Assembly: GCA_021792555.1 (NCBI GenBank) | Contig: JAJYUL010000004.1 | Coordinates: forward strand, 82,325-146,324 | DNA from: Pseudomonadota bacterium | GTDB taxonomy: Bacteria; Pseudomonadota; Gammaproteobacteria; Steroidobacterales; Steroidobacteraceae | Length of the DNA: 64,000 nucleotides | Direction: 5' to 3' | In this document: one piece after another, positions 46,149 through 55,073 of the stretch | Position numbering within the stretch: the stretch's first letter is position 1 | Layout of the letters: each line of letters begins with the position of its first letter | Made by a program: the position numbers and the translations under genes | The notes under the pieces: model-generated | Seen by the model: the letters and a program-made list of their open reading frames with translations, nothing else | Told to the model about the DNA's origin: nothing | Database searches by the model: none

Positions 46149-46829
46149 TCATTTTCCCGGTGTATTGCCCCAGAGAATCTTGTGCAGCTGGACCTGCAGG
46201 CGCACCGGCAGGCGATCGGCCAGGATCCATTCGGCGAGTTCGCGCGCCGGCAGCTGTTCGTGACTCGGGGAGAACCACACCGTGCAACGCTGCGCCAGGG
46301 CGAGTTCGCTCACCTTCGCGGCACTCCATTCGTAATCCGCGCGGTCGCAGATGACGAATTTCACCTGATCCTGGGCGCTCAGGCTCTGCAACTCTTCATA
46401 ACGGTTGCGCGCCACCTCCCCGGAGGCGGGCGTCTTGACGTCGACCACCCGCACCACGCGCGGATCGATGCCCGCGAGGCTCATCGCCCCGCTGGTCTCG
46501 ATCGACACGCGCGCGCCGGCGTCGCACAGACGCTGCATCAGCTCGAGGCAGGCCTTCTGCGCCAGCGGCTCACCGCCCGTGACGCACACATAGCGCGATC
46601 CGAGCTCGCGCACCCGCTCGAGCACCTGCTCGATCGGCCACCACTGCCCGCCGTGGAACGCGTAAGCGGTGTCGCAATACTGGCAGCGCAGCGGACAGCC
46701 CGTCAGGCGAATGAACGTGGTCGGTATGCCGGCCGTGTCCGCCTCGCCCTGCAGCGAGTGGAAGATTTCCGTGATCTTCAGCCGACTGCCCGCCCGCACC
46801 GCGGGCGCCGCCGAAACCTCCGCACTCAC
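46149..46829 (-). CDS. queE: 7-carboxy-7-deazaguanine synthase (QueE), radical SAM
   Basis: 226 residues. The radical SAM cysteines are in [17 protein letters not shown] (CxxxCxxC-type spacing, about 45-52). [16 protein letters not shown] is before it, and [11 protein letters not shown] (about 83) is the SAM-binding GGE motif. QueE converts carboxy-tetrahydropterin to carboxy-deazaguanine for queuosine. Its start overlaps the end of cpoB by 4 bp. Confidence 0.96.
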   Translation of the reverse strand: MSAEVSAAPAVRAGSRLKITEIFHSLQGEADTAGIPTTFIRLTGCPLRCQYCDTAYAFHGGQWWPIEQVLERVRELGSRYVCVTGGEPLAQKACLELMQRLCDAGARVSIETSGAMSLAGIDPRVVRVVDVKTPASGEVARNRYEELQSLSAQDQVKFVICDRADYEWSAAKVSELALAQRCTVWFSPSHEQLPARELAEWILADRLPVRLQVQLHKILWGNTPGK

Positions 46830-47677
46830 TGGCTGGGCTGGCTCAGCGTGCTGGCTGCCCGCTTGGCGACGTCCGTGCCGGGGTAGCGCTTGACGACCTT
46901 CCTCAGAGCCGCACGGCCCGCATGCACCTTGCCCTGGGCAATCAGCGTGTTGCCGAGATCAAACAGCGCCGCGGGCGCCTTGCCCGAGTCGGGCCACTTC
47001 TTCAGCACGGTGCGGAAGCACTTCTCGGCCTGATTGAAGTTCTGGTTCACGTAATGCGCCTCGCCGAGCCAGTACTCGGCGTTCGGCGCTAGCGGGCTCG
47101 TCGGATAGCTCTTGAGAAATCCCTCGAATCCGCTGATCGCCACCGAATAGCTGCCCGCCTTGAGCGCGCCGAACGCCTGCTCATACACGGACTGCTGTGT
47201 CGGGGTGACTCCGGGCAGCATGCCGGCCATCGAGCCGCTGTTCGACGATGCGCCCGCGGCGGCGCTCCCCGAGCTCCCCGCCGCGCCGGCGCCGCTCGCA
47301 CTGCCCGCACTGCCGGAGCCGGCCGAGGCGGCAGCCGCCGCCTGGATCGCCGCCTGCTCGGCCGCGCTCTGCTGCTCGAGCGCGCTCACGCGCTTGCTCA
47401 AGTCGGCGTACAGGTCGTGCTGCTGGCGGCTGAGCCGCTGATTGCTCTGCTCGAGCCGATCCAGCCGGCCGCGCAGCGTGCTCACCTCGGCCTGCAGGGA
47501 TGACTGCTGCTGGGCGAGCTGCACCAGGCTGCCGTTTGAGACCACACGCTCGATCTTGCTCACCCGCGCATCGAGATTGTCGAGCCGTATCTGGGTGGGA
47601 CTCGGACCGGTGGCGCAGCCGGTGAGCAGCGTCGCAAGCAGCGCCGCGGCCGGCGCGAGCAAGGGCAGAGCACGCAT
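46826..47677 (-). CDS. cpoB: Tol-Pal system protein CpoB (YbgF), lipoprotein form
   Basis: 283 residues. It has a signal peptide with a lipobox (LLTGC at about 17-21), an N-terminal coiled coil (about 30-105) with LDARVSKIE and LEQSNQRLSRQQHDLYADL, then a Ser/Gly/Ala-rich linker (about 112-155). TPR repeats follow from about 163 (YEQAFGALKAGSYSVAISGFEGFLKSYP in part, then YWLGEAHYVNQNFNQAEKCF). CpoB links the Tol-Pal complex with peptidoglycan synthesis during division. The E. coli protein is soluble in the periplasm; here a lipid anchor is predicted. It follows pal by 22 bp. Confidence 0.93.
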   Translation of the reverse strand: MRALPLLAPAAALLATLLTGCATGPSPTQIRLDNLDARVSKIERVVSNGSLVQLAQQQSSLQAEVSTLRGRLDRLEQSNQRLSRQQHDLYADLSKRVSALEQQSAAEQAAIQAAAAASAGSGSAGSASGAGAAGSSGSAAAGASSNSGSMAGMLPGVTPTQQSVYEQAFGALKAGSYSVAISGFEGFLKSYPTSPLAPNAEYWLGEAHYVNQNFNQAEKCFRTVLKKWPDSGKAPAALFDLGNTLIAQGKVHAGRAALRKVVKRYPGTDVAKRAASTLSQPSQ

Positions 47678-47699
47678 GGGAACTCCTGCGGTATGCGGT

Positions 47700-48254
47700 T
47701 TACTTGCCCGGCTGCGTCGGCGTCAGGTAGACGATGTCGACGCGCCGGTTCTTCGCCCAGGCGATCGGATTGTTGGCCGGATCCACCGGGCGCTCCTCGC
47801 CGTAGCTCACCACGGTGATCTGGCTCGGGGAGACCCCCTGCAGCAGCATCGCCTGGCGGACCGATTCGGCGCGGCGCATGCCGAGACCGATGTTGTACTC
47901 CGGCGAGCCGCGGTCGTCCGTGTTGCCCTCGAGGCGCACGCGCGCGGAGGGATGATCGGCCAGATACTTCGCGTGCGCCGCGACGATCTGGATGCCCCGG
48001 CCGCGGATCACCGCGCTGTTGAACGCGAAGTGGATGGTGCGGTCCGCGAGCAGCCCCTGCTGCGGCCCCGGCACCGACTGCTGGTTGCCGAGCGAGCCCT
48101 CACCGGCATTCGCGCCGGAGCCCGCGCCCTGGCTCTCGGCACCGGCGCCGGCCTGGCCCGCCGACTGCGAGGCGGCCGGTTTGACCGGCTTGCTTGCGCA
48201 GGCCGCGAGCCCCAGAGCGGCAGCCAACACCATCACCGTAAGAATGCGACGCAT
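47700..48254 (-). CDS. pal: Peptidoglycan-associated lipoprotein Pal
   Basis: 184 residues. Signal peptide with lipobox LAAC (about 16-19), a Gly/Ala/Ser-rich linker, then the OmpA-like domain with IHFAFNSAVI (about 74), the peptidoglycan-binding EGNTDDRGSPEYNIGLGMRRA (in part, about 110-128) and SYGEERPVDP. It tethers the outer membrane to peptidoglycan and binds TolB. A hairpin at 48309-48331 separates it from tolB. Confidence 0.96.
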   Translation of the reverse strand: MRRILTVMVLAAALGLAACASKPVKPAASQSAGQAGAGAESQGAGSGANAGEGSLGNQQSVPGPQQGLLADRTIHFAFNSAVIRGRGIQIVAAHAKYLADHPSARVRLEGNTDDRGSPEYNIGLGMRRAESVRQAMLLQGVSPSQITVVSYGEERPVDPANNPIAWAKNRRVDIVYLTPTQPGK

Positions 48255-48308
48255 AAAGCACCTTTCTCAATACACGCCGGATGCCCGGCGCTCTGTTGTG
48301 ACACATGC

Positions 48309-48331
48309 GCGCGGACCCCTATGGTCCGCGC
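48309..48331 (-). terminator. Intercistronic hairpin between tolB and pal
   Basis: GCGCGGACC and GGTCCGCGC form a perfect 9-bp stem with the loop CCTAT, 9 bp after the tolB stop. No T tract follows on the minus strand, so it is more likely a partial terminator or mRNA-stabilising structure than a full stop. Confidence 0.45.
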
Positions 48332-48340
48332 TCGGGAACC

Positions 48341-49666
48341 TTAATGCTGCCGGAACGGCCCCCAGGTCGGGTCCTGAACCGCCCCGTGAGTCGGTTTGAG
48401 CGTCATGCCCGTCAGCCCGTCGACCGATACGGTGGCGAGGATCGCCCCGCCGTTCGGATTGGGCCGTTCCGCGTAGATGATCGTCGCGCCGTTCGGCGCG
48501 AAGCTCGGCGTACTGTCGAGCGGCCCCTGCGTGAGCACCCGGAACGCGCCGGTCTTGAGGTTCTGCACGGCGATGCAGTAACGGCCGTCGACCTGGGTCA
48601 CCATGGCGAGCAGCTTGCCGTCCGGGGAGACGCGCGGGCTGGCATTGTAGCCGTCGGTGAAGGTGATGCGCCGCGGATAGCTGCCCGGGGTCAGCGACTT
48701 GCGGTAGATCTGCGGCGAGCCCGCCCGATCGGAGGTGAAGTACAGCGCCCGGCCATCGGGCGCCCAGACCGCCCCGGTATTGATCGCCGGCGTGTGCGTG
48801 ACGCGCGTCAGCTGGTGCGTGTGCAGGTCGAGCACATAGATCTGCGGGTATCCGGACACCCCGCTCAGCGTCAGGGCGAGCTCCTGGCCGTTCGGCGAGA
48901 ACGAGGGCGCGCCGTTCTCCCCGGCGCGCGCCGAGACGCGGTAGCGCTGCCCGGTGCGAACCCGCTGCAGATACACGGCTGAGAGATGATCCTCGAAGGA
49001 GACGTAGGCGAGCCATTTTCCGTCCGGTGACCACACCGGGGACATGATCGGGAAGCGCGACTCGAGAATGAGGTGCTGATTGTATCCGTCCGCATCGGCC
49101 ACCACCAACTGGAAGCGCTGGGCGGGGCCCTCCCCGACCACCGCCACGTAGGCGACGCGCGTGTCGAATGCCCCGCGAATGCCGGTGATCGCCTGATAGA
49201 TCGCATCGCTCACCCGATGCGCGGCGTTGCGCAGTGCGGTCGGCGGACCGGTGAAGCGCTTGCGCACCACGCTCTGGCCGGTGAGCACGTTCAGCAGGTT
49301 GAAATCCACGGCGAGCTCCCCGCCGCTGAGCGGCACCACCCGCCCGACCACCATGTAATCGACGCCCGTGCTCTTCCACAGCGGGAAGGCCACCTGCGCG
49401 GCGTGGCTCGGCGTGGCGGGCATCTGCGCGCGCGCCAGCGCGCTGAAGCGGCCGCTGCCGACGAGGTCATGTTGAATGACGCCGGCCACGTTGACCGGGT
49501 CGGTGGGCGCCTCGCTGAACGGTACGACCGCGATCGGCACGGGGTGCGTCACCCCGGAGGTGATCTTGATGGTCAGTTGCGCCCATGCCGGCGTCAGGGC
49601 GCCGGCCATGAGCAGGGCCGCAATCGCAGCGGAACGGATCGACGCAGCTCTAGGTGTGAATTTCAT
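48341..49666 (-). CDS. tolB: Tol-Pal system periplasmic protein TolB
   Basis: 441 residues. A signal peptide (cleaved after AWA, about 29) leads to the N-terminal TolB domain with HPVPIAVVPF, then a six-bladed beta-propeller with repeats such as SPDGKWLAYVSFE, SPNGQELALTLSG and APDGRALYFTSDRAGSPQIY. TolB binds Pal and TolA in the periplasm. It follows tolA by 5 bp on the minus strand. Confidence 0.97.
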   Translation of the reverse strand: MKFTPRAASIRSAAIAALLMAGALTPAWAQLTIKITSGVTHPVPIAVVPFSEAPTDPVNVAGVIQHDLVGSGRFSALARAQMPATPSHAAQVAFPLWKSTGVDYMVVGRVVPLSGGELAVDFNLLNVLTGQSVVRKRFTGPPTALRNAAHRVSDAIYQAITGIRGAFDTRVAYVAVVGEGPAQRFQLVVADADGYNQHLILESRFPIMSPVWSPDGKWLAYVSFEDHLSAVYLQRVRTGQRYRVSARAGENGAPSFSPNGQELALTLSGVSGYPQIYVLDLHTHQLTRVTHTPAINTGAVWAPDGRALYFTSDRAGSPQIYRKSLTPGSYPRRITFTDGYNASPRVSPDGKLLAMVTQVDGRYCIAVQNLKTGAFRVLTQGPLDSTPSFAPNGATIIYAERPNPNGGAILATVSVDGLTGMTLKPTHGAVQDPTWGPFRQH

Positions 49667-49671
49667 GGCTC

Positions 49672-50577
49672 TCAGGGTGAATTGGGCGCAAATACGAAAT
49701 CCAGCGGTTGGTGATACAGGTCCGGATCCGGCGGCGGCGGCAGCGGCGAGGCGCGATAGACCGCCGCCTGGATCGACTCGCGCACGGCCTCATCGCCATT
49801 GCAGGACCCGAGGCTCACGTTCGTCACCGCCCCGCCCGGCACCAGCACCACGCGCACGGTGCAGCTGAGGTTGGACCGCGCGGTGGGCGGTTTGATCCAC
49901 GCCGCCTCGACGCGCTGCTTCACTTCGGTCGCCCAGCCCGCCACGGCCGCGCGCATCTGCGCGTTCGTCTGCGCATCCTCCTGCAGCGCCTGCTGCAGCT
50001 GCGCGATGCGTGCGGCGCGCGCCTTGGCGGCGCGCTCGGCCGCGAGCTTGCGCTCCTCGGCGAGCTTGCGGGCCTGCTCGCGCTGGCGCTTCTGCTCGGC
50101 GAGCTTACGCGCCTCGGCCCGCTTGCGGGCCTCGGCCTTGGCCAGCGCCCGCGCCTTGGCCTTGGCCCGTGCCGCCGCTTCGGCCTTCGCCTGCTGCTCG
50201 GCCTGCTGCTGCGCCTTGGCCTGTGCCTGCTCGCGCTGGTGCTTGAGCCGCTCCTGCTCCGCCTGGGCCGCGGCGACCCGCTGCGCTTCGGCCTGGGCTG
50301 CTTGCCGGCGCAGGGCGAGCTCCTGCGGCGTCGGGGCCGGCGGGCCCTGCGGCGGGCTCACCGGCTGCGGCGGCGGCATCTTCGGCGCCGGATGGCTCGC
50401 CACGCCCACCCCCTTGAGGCTGTGGGCATCGACCACCGTCGCATCGATCGACACGCTCGGGGTCACCGGACGGTGCTCGTAGCGCCACCAGCCATAGGCG
50501 AGCAGCCCGATGATCGTGCCGTGCAGCAGCACGGACATGGCGATCGAGAGCCAACGGTCGCGGTCGGGCTCGGACAT
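49672..50577 (-). CDS. tolA: TolA, cell envelope integrity protein
   Basis: 301 residues from the ATG at 50577 (a TTG at 50595 overlaps the tolR stop). N-terminal membrane helix WLSIAMSVLLHGTIIGLLAYG, a long Ala/Lys/Arg/Glu/Gln helix (about 75-200) that spans the periplasm, and a C-terminal TolA-III-like domain (TEVKQRVEAAWIKPP to LDFVFAP). It couples TolQR energy from the proton-motive force to Pal and TolB. The C-terminal domain has a cysteine pair (LSCTV and GSCNG) that may form a disulphide. Confidence 0.94.
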   Translation of the reverse strand: MSEPDRDRWLSIAMSVLLHGTIIGLLAYGWWRYEHRPVTPSVSIDATVVDAHSLKGVGVASHPAPKMPPPQPVSPPQGPPAPTPQELALRRQAAQAEAQRVAAAQAEQERLKHQREQAQAKAQQQAEQQAKAEAAARAKAKARALAKAEARKRAEARKLAEQKRQREQARKLAEERKLAAERAAKARAARIAQLQQALQEDAQTNAQMRAAVAGWATEVKQRVEAAWIKPPTARSNLSCTVRVVLVPGGAVTNVSLGSCNGDEAVRESIQAAVYRASPLPPPPDPDLYHQPLDFVFAPNSP

Positions 50578-50591
50578 CGTGTTGCGTCTCG

Positions 50592-51029
50592 TCAAGTGCT
50601 GGACCGGCCGGCCGGCGGCCGCGTGATGAATCCGACCTTGCGCGCCCCCGCATCCTGCAGGATCACCATGGCACGCACGATGACGCCGTAGGAGACCGCC
50701 GTGTCGGCCTTGATCATGACGGGACGGGTCGGATCGGCCCCGAGCGCGGCGGCGACGCGCGACTCGATCGTCTGCCGGCTGGCGGGCCCCACCGTGCTCC
50801 CGTTGACCGTCAGATACAGCCCGCCGTCGCGGGTCACCGACAGCACGAGCGGGTTGTTCTGCGCCGAAGGCAGCGGCTTGGCGGCCGCGTGCGGCAGATT
50901 GACCTTGACCCCCTGAGTGAGCAGCGGCGCGGTGATCATGAAGATGATGAGCAGCACCAGCATCACGTCGATGTAGGGCACGACGTTGATCTCACCCATC
51001 AGCCTGCGTCCGCGCGACACCTGCGCCAT
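50592..51029 (-). CDS. tolR: TolR, ExbD/TolR family proton-channel protein
   Basis: 145 residues with one N-terminal helix INVVPYIDVMLVLLIIFMIT, which includes the proton-carrying Asp (about 20) in the family signature NVVPYIDVML. A periplasmic domain follows. It works with TolQ as the proton-motive-force-driven motor of the Tol system. It lies 9 bp after tolQ. Confidence 0.96.
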   Translation of the reverse strand: MAQVSRGRRLMGEINVVPYIDVMLVLLIIFMITAPLLTQGVKVNLPHAAAKPLPSAQNNPLVLSVTRDGGLYLTVNGSTVGPASRQTIESRVAAALGADPTRPVMIKADTAVSYGVIVRAMVILQDAGARKVGFITRPPAGRSST

Positions 51030-51038
51030 GTGCCGCTC

Positions 51039-51803
51039 CTAGCGGGGCCTGGGGGCCGCGGGGCCCGGCATCGTCGCACCGGGCGCCACGGCCGGTGCGC
51101 TCGCGGCGCTCACGGTGGGCGCAGCCGCGATGCCGCGGGTGGCGTGCCGCTGCAGGATGGTCGAGAACTCCTCCATGAAGGCATCGAAGCGCACCTCGAG
51201 CCGCCCGACCTGATCGGCGAAGCGGTTGTAGGCGACCACCGCCGGGATGGCCGCAAAGAGGCCGATGGCGGTGGTCACGAGCGCCTCGGAGATGCCCGGC
51301 GCGACGGCGGCGAGCGTCGCCTGGCGCACATCCCCGAGGGAGGAGAAGGCGCTCATGATCCCCCACACCGTGCCGAACAGGCCTACGTACGGGCTGGTCG
51401 AGCCCACCGTGGCGAGCGTCGCGAGGCTGTGCTCCAGCCGGTCGATCTCCTTCAGCTGCGCCACGCGCATCGCGCGGCGCGCCCCATCCAGCACCAGGTC
51501 CGGCGCCCCGGCGCCCTGCTGGCGCTGGCGGGCGAACTCGCGAAAGCCCATCTCGAAAATGCTCGCCATGCCGCTCGCCCCGCCGTGCGACTCGATCGCC
51601 CGGTACAGCTGCGCGAGGTCCCCGCCGGACCAGAAATTGTTCTCGAACTGATCGGCCTCGCGGCGTGCCCGCCCGAGCAGCAGCCGCTTGCGGAAGATGA
51701 TCGCCCAGGAGGTGAGCGAGGCCAGCAGCAGCAGGCCGATCACGATTTGCACCACGAAGCTCGCCTGCACGACGAGCTGAATCAGCGACAGATGTCCGGT
51801 CAT
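51039..51803 (-). CDS. tolQ: TolQ, ExbB/MotA-like proton channel subunit
   Basis: 254 residues with three membrane helices: about 10-32, and two in the C-terminal half around GLFGTVWGIMSAF and ALVTTAIGLFAAIPAVVAYN, both typical TolQ/ExbB stretches. The C-terminal tail is Ala/Pro-rich and longer than in E. coli. ATG 51803 chosen, with an in-frame alternative five codons upstream. First tol gene after ybgC, with a 21-bp gap. Confidence 0.96.
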   Translation of the reverse strand: MTGHLSLIQLVVQASFVVQIVIGLLLLASLTSWAIIFRKRLLLGRARREADQFENNFWSGGDLAQLYRAIESHGGASGMASIFEMGFREFARQRQQGAGAPDLVLDGARRAMRVAQLKEIDRLEHSLATLATVGSTSPYVGLFGTVWGIMSAFSSLGDVRQATLAAVAPGISEALVTTAIGLFAAIPAVVAYNRFADQVGRLEVRFDAFMEEFSTILQRHATRGIAAAPTVSAASAPAVAPGATMPGPAAPRPR

Positions 51804-51824
51804 GACGTGTAGGCCCAATCCCCG

Positions 51825-52226
51825 TTACTTCAAGGCGTCGCGCAGCGGCTCGGGAAGCTTCGTCGGCCTGAGCGTGCGCGCATCGACACAGGCGACCCTC
51901 ACCTCGGCGTTCACCAGCGGTTCGGCCTCGGCGGCGCGCAGTATGCGCTGCGCGAAGCGCATGCACACCGCTCCGTCGGCGCGCGGCACGCAGGTGACGA
52001 TGAGCTCATCGTCGAGCCGCGCCGGCCGCAGGTAATCGACCGATACGTTCACGACCGCGAACAGCACGCCGGGTTCCCGTGCCAGCTCCTGCTGCGAAAA
52101 ACCCAGCGAGCGCAGCCATTCGGTGCGCGATCGCTCGAGAAAGCGCAGATAGTTGGCATAATAAACGATGCCCCCGCCGTCGGTGTCCTCCCAGTAGACC
52201 CGCGCCGGCCAGCGGAACTCGCTCAT
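51825..52226 (-). CDS. ybgC: Acyl-CoA thioesterase YbgC (Tol-Pal associated)
   Basis: 133-residue hot-dog-fold thioesterase. The N-terminal signature [29 protein letters not shown] (in part) contains the catalytic Asp of 4-hydroxybenzoyl-CoA thioesterases (about 14). YbgC acts on short acyl-CoA and interacts with phospholipid synthesis at the membrane. Its start overlaps the ruvB stop by 4 bp. Confidence 0.95.
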   Translation of the reverse strand: MSEFRWPARVYWEDTDGGGIVYYANYLRFLERSRTEWLRSLGFSQQELAREPGVLFAVVNVSVDYLRPARLDDELIVTCVPRADGAVCMRFAQRILRAAEAEPLVNAEVRVACVDARTLRPTKLPEPLRDALK

Positions 52227-53266
52227 GGATTCTCCTCGAACAGCGGCAGCGCCCCGCCGAGCCGCTCCGGGGGCGTGCGGCCGAAGTGCTCGTAGGCGCT
52301 GCGCGTGGCCATGCGTCCGCGCGCGGTGCGCACCAGAAAGCCCTGCTGGATCAGAAACGGCTCGATCACATCCTCCAGAGTGCCCCGCTCCTCCCCGACC
52401 GCCGCGGCGATGCTGTCGATACCGACCGGACCGCCGTCGAACTTGTCGATGACGGTGGTGAGGAGCTTGCGATCGAGGGTATCGAACCCCTGCGGATCGA
52501 CCTCCAGCAAATCGAGCGCCGCTTCGGCCACGGGCGCGACGATACGCCCGTCAGCCTTAACCTGAGCGTAATCGCGCACCCGGCGCAGCAGCCGGTTGGC
52601 GATGCGCGGGGTGCCGCGGGCGCGCTCGGCGATGCGGCGGGCGCCCGGCACATCGATCGGCACGGCGAGGATCGACGCCGAACGGCGCACGATGTGCTCG
52701 AGATCCTCCACGCAGTAGAACTCGAGGCGCTGCACGATGCCGAAGCGGTCGCGCAGCGGCGAGGTCAGCAGGCCCGCGCGCGTCGTGGCCCCGACCAGGG
52801 TGAACGGCGGCAGGTTCAGCTTGATCGAGCGCGCCGCCGGACCCTCCCCGATCATGATGTCGAGCTGGCAGTCCTCCATGGCCGGATACAGCACTTCCTC
52901 GACCACCGGGGAGAGCCGGTGGATCTCATCGACGAACAGCACGTCGCGCGGCTGCAGGTTGGTCAGGATGGCCGCGAGGTCCCCGGGGCGCTCGAGAACC
53001 GGCCCGGAGGTCTGCCGCAGGCTCACGCCGAGCTCAGCGGCGATGATGTGCGCGAGCGTGGTCTTGCCGAGGCCCGGCGGGCCGAACACCAGCACGTGAT
53101 CGAGCGCCTCGCCCCGCTGGCGGGCCGCGCCGATGAAGATCTCGAGCTGCGCGCGCGCCTTGGGCTGCCCGACGTACTCCTCCAGGCGGCGCGGCCGGAT
53201 GGCCCGCTCGATGCGCTCTTCCTCGCCGCTCGGCTGCGGATCGATAAGGGTACGCTCGAGGCTCAT
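52223..53266 (-). CDS. ruvB: Holliday junction ATP-dependent helicase RuvB
   Basis: 347 residues. It opens with [21 protein letters not shown], then Walker [17 protein letters not shown] (about 60-75), Walker [12 protein letters not shown] (about 110), sensor [19 protein letters not shown] (about 160) and a C-terminal winged helix ending near [16 protein letters not shown]. It drives branch migration with RuvA. Only 4 bp separate it from ruvA. Confidence 0.98.
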   Translation of the reverse strand: MSLERTLIDPQPSGEEERIERAIRPRRLEEYVGQPKARAQLEIFIGAARQRGEALDHVLVFGPPGLGKTTLAHIIAAELGVSLRQTSGPVLERPGDLAAILTNLQPRDVLFVDEIHRLSPVVEEVLYPAMEDCQLDIMIGEGPAARSIKLNLPPFTLVGATTRAGLLTSPLRDRFGIVQRLEFYCVEDLEHIVRRSASILAVPIDVPGARRIAERARGTPRIANRLLRRVRDYAQVKADGRIVAPVAEAALDLLEVDPQGFDTLDRKLLTTVIDKFDGGPVGIDSIAAAVGEERGTLEDVIEPFLIQQGFLVRTARGRMATRSAYEHFGRTPPERLGGALPLFEENP

Positions 53267-53270
53267 GTGC

Positions 53271-53855
53271 TCACTCCCGCGCCGCGCTCTGCAGCGCGCG
53301 GCGAATCAGCTCCTCGGTGGACGCGGCGCCCTCCCCGGCGCCCTTGAGCAGCCGGCTCGCCTCGGCCGGCTTGTAGCCGAGGGCGATGAGCGCATCGAAC
53401 GCTTCGGTCTGCGCCCCCCCTGTCGGCGCGCGCGCCGGGCCGCCGTCGGCAGCGGCATCGAGCCGGTCGCGCATCTCCACCACCAGCCGCTCGGCAGTCT
53501 TGCGCCCGATCCCCGGCACGCGGGTGAGCGCGCCCACGTCCTGGTTGTGCACGCACTGGGCGAACGCCTCGACACTGATGCCCGAGAGCAGCGCGAGGGC
53601 GATCTTCGGCCCCACGCCCGAGACCTTGATCAGATCGCGGAACAGCCGCCGCTCCGCCTCGGTGCCGAACGCGTAGAGGACGTGCGCATCCTCTCGAACC
53701 ACGAGGTGCGTCAGCAGGCGCACTTCCTCGCCCACCGCCGGCAGGTGGAAGTAAGTCGACATGGGCGCCTCGAGCTCGTAGCCGAGTCCGCCCGCCTCGA
53801 CCGTCAGGTGCGGGGGCGTCTTCGAAATTATGTGTCCGCGAATCGAACCGATCAT
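53271..53855 (-). CDS. ruvA: Holliday junction DNA helicase subunit RuvA
   Basis: 194 residues starting [10 protein letters not shown]. Domain I OB fold, two helix-hairpin-helix motifs ([16 protein letters not shown] at about 75-90 and [19 protein letters not shown] at about 110-128), a flexible linker and domain III ([20 protein letters not shown]). It binds four-way junctions and loads RuvB. Start overlaps the ruvC stop by 4 bp (ATGA). Confidence 0.98.
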   Translation of the reverse strand: MIGSIRGHIISKTPPHLTVEAGGLGYELEAPMSTYFHLPAVGEEVRLLTHLVVREDAHVLYAFGTEAERRLFRDLIKVSGVGPKIALALLSGISVEAFAQCVHNQDVGALTRVPGIGRKTAERLVVEMRDRLDAAADGGPARAPTGGAQTEAFDALIALGYKPAEASRLLKGAGEGAASTEELIRRALQSAARE

Positions 53856-54397
53856 CTCGTCAGGCCGCTTCCGATGGGCGCCGCGCCGGAGGCGGCGGCG
53901 AGCCGCGCCAACTGGCGCGAGTGGGCATGGCACAGCGCCACGGCGAGCGCATCGGCGGCATCGGCGGCAAGCCGCCCCTCGAGCGCGAGCAGCGTGCGCA
54001 CCATGTGCGCCACCTGCCGCTTCTCGGCCGCGCCCGAGCCGACCAACGCCAGCTTTATGGCGCGGGGAGCATACTCGAATACCCCCAGTCCGTGGGGCAC
54101 GGCGCACAGCGCCGCGCCGCGCGCCTGACCGAGCTTGAGCGCGCTGTCGACGTTGCGGTTGACGAAGACCCGCTCGATGGCCACCTCCGAGGGCCGGTGC
54201 AGCGCCACCAGTTCGCTCAGCCGCTCGAAGATCAGCCGCAGCCGCACGGCGAGGCTCGCCGCCGGCGGCACGACGATGCAGCCGTGCGCCACGTGCGACC
54301 ACTGTGCAGCGCGCCATTCGATCAGACCGAATCCGGTGATGCGTGAGCCGGGATCCAGACCCAGAACGCGCAGTCCCTGCGATCCGGCCGGCACCAC
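53852..54397 (-). CDS. ruvC: Crossover junction endodeoxyribonuclease RuvC
   Basis: About 181 residues from a GTG at 54397. Catalytic acidic residues: VLGLDPGSRITGFG near the start (D), PSEVAIERVFV (E, about 78) and the C-terminal DAADALAVALCHAH with two Asp. It resolves Holliday junctions processed by RuvAB. The start is uncertain: the open frame reaches back to an ATG at 54472 inside yebC, and no Shine-Dalgarno is clear at either place. Confidence 0.94.
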   Translation of the reverse strand: MVPAGSQGLRVLGLDPGSRITGFGLIEWRAAQWSHVAHGCIVVPPAASLAVRLRLIFERLSELVALHRPSEVAIERVFVNRNVDSALKLGQARGAALCAVPHGLGVFEYAPRAIKLALVGSGAAEKRQVAHMVRTLLALEGRLAADAADALAVALCHAHSRQLARLAAASGAAPIGSGLTR

Positions 54398-54434
54398 GGG
54401 CGGCGTGCTCGCCGCGGCGGCGCCGCGCTGCGGA

Positions 54435-54953
54435 TCAAACGCGCGCCAGGACCGCGCCGGATATCTCGACATTTGAATACACGTGGCGCACGCCATCGAC
54501 CTCCGCCAGGGCCTCGAGAAGTTCCTGCATCCGCCGCGCGGGGCCTCCCTGAAGCGCCAGCGTCAGGGCCGGCCGCTCGGTCACCTCGGCCGCGGCCGCT
54601 GCCCACCCCTGGTGAGCAAGTGACGAACGGACCGCCTCGAGTTCCTCAGGATCGGTGAGCACCTCGAGCCCTCCGCCGGTGGCGCTCACCGCCTCCGCGC
54701 CGGCCGCGTACGCGGCCTGCGTGAGGGCCACCCGGTCCACATCTGCCGCAAAGCGCATCCGGCCCACCCGATCGAACAGATAGCTCACCGCACCCTCGGC
54801 GCCGAGAAATCCCCCGTGCGATCGCAGCACCCGGCGCAGCCGCACGCGCATGCCCTCGGAATCGTCGGTGAGACAGTCGATCAGCACTGCCGCGCCCTCC
54901 GGGCCGTAGCCTTCGAATCGCACGGCTCGCGCACCGGGTGGATTCAACACCAT
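54435..54953 (-). CDS. yebC: YebC/PmpR family protein lacking the N-terminal domain
   Basis: 172 residues from ATG 54953 (an ATG at 55013 would add 20). The protein aligns only with domains II and III of YebC: VRFEGYGPEGAAVLIDCLTDD, then SHGGFLGAEGAVSYLFDR, LEVLTDPEELEAVRSSL and HVYSNVEIS. The usual first 75-80 residues with the AGHSKWANIKHRK start are missing, and no frame upstream encodes them before relA. YebC proteins help translate proline stretches or act as regulators, and domain I is important for nucleic acid binding. Position before ruvC is the normal one, so this is the true orthologue, shortened. Confidence 0.85.
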   Translation of the reverse strand: MVLNPPGARAVRFEGYGPEGAAVLIDCLTDDSEGMRVRLRRVLRSHGGFLGAEGAVSYLFDRVGRMRFAADVDRVALTQAAYAAGAEAVSATGGGLEVLTDPEELEAVRSSLAHQGWAAAAAEVTERPALTLALQGGPARRMQELLEALAEVDGVRHVYSNVEISGAVLARV

Positions 54954-54958
54954 GTGAA

Positions 54959-54988
54959 AATATACAGTTCCCTGGGCACGCGGCACAA
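54959..54988 (-). promoter_or_regulatory. Probable promoter of the yebC'-ruvCAB-tol series
   Basis: On the minus strand, TTGTGC (54983-54988), 18 bp, then TATATT (54959-54964). The ATG of the shortened yebC starts 5 bases after the -10 box, which would give a leaderless message. It is the only AT-rich stretch in the yebC-relA region. Confidence 0.5.
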
Positions 54989-55073
54989 CCCCCTGCGCGC
55001 CGCGCAGGTTCATTCCTGCGCGGGCGTCCCGCTATCATAGCCACGAACAGCCCCCTAGGCACCGACGGCCCCC

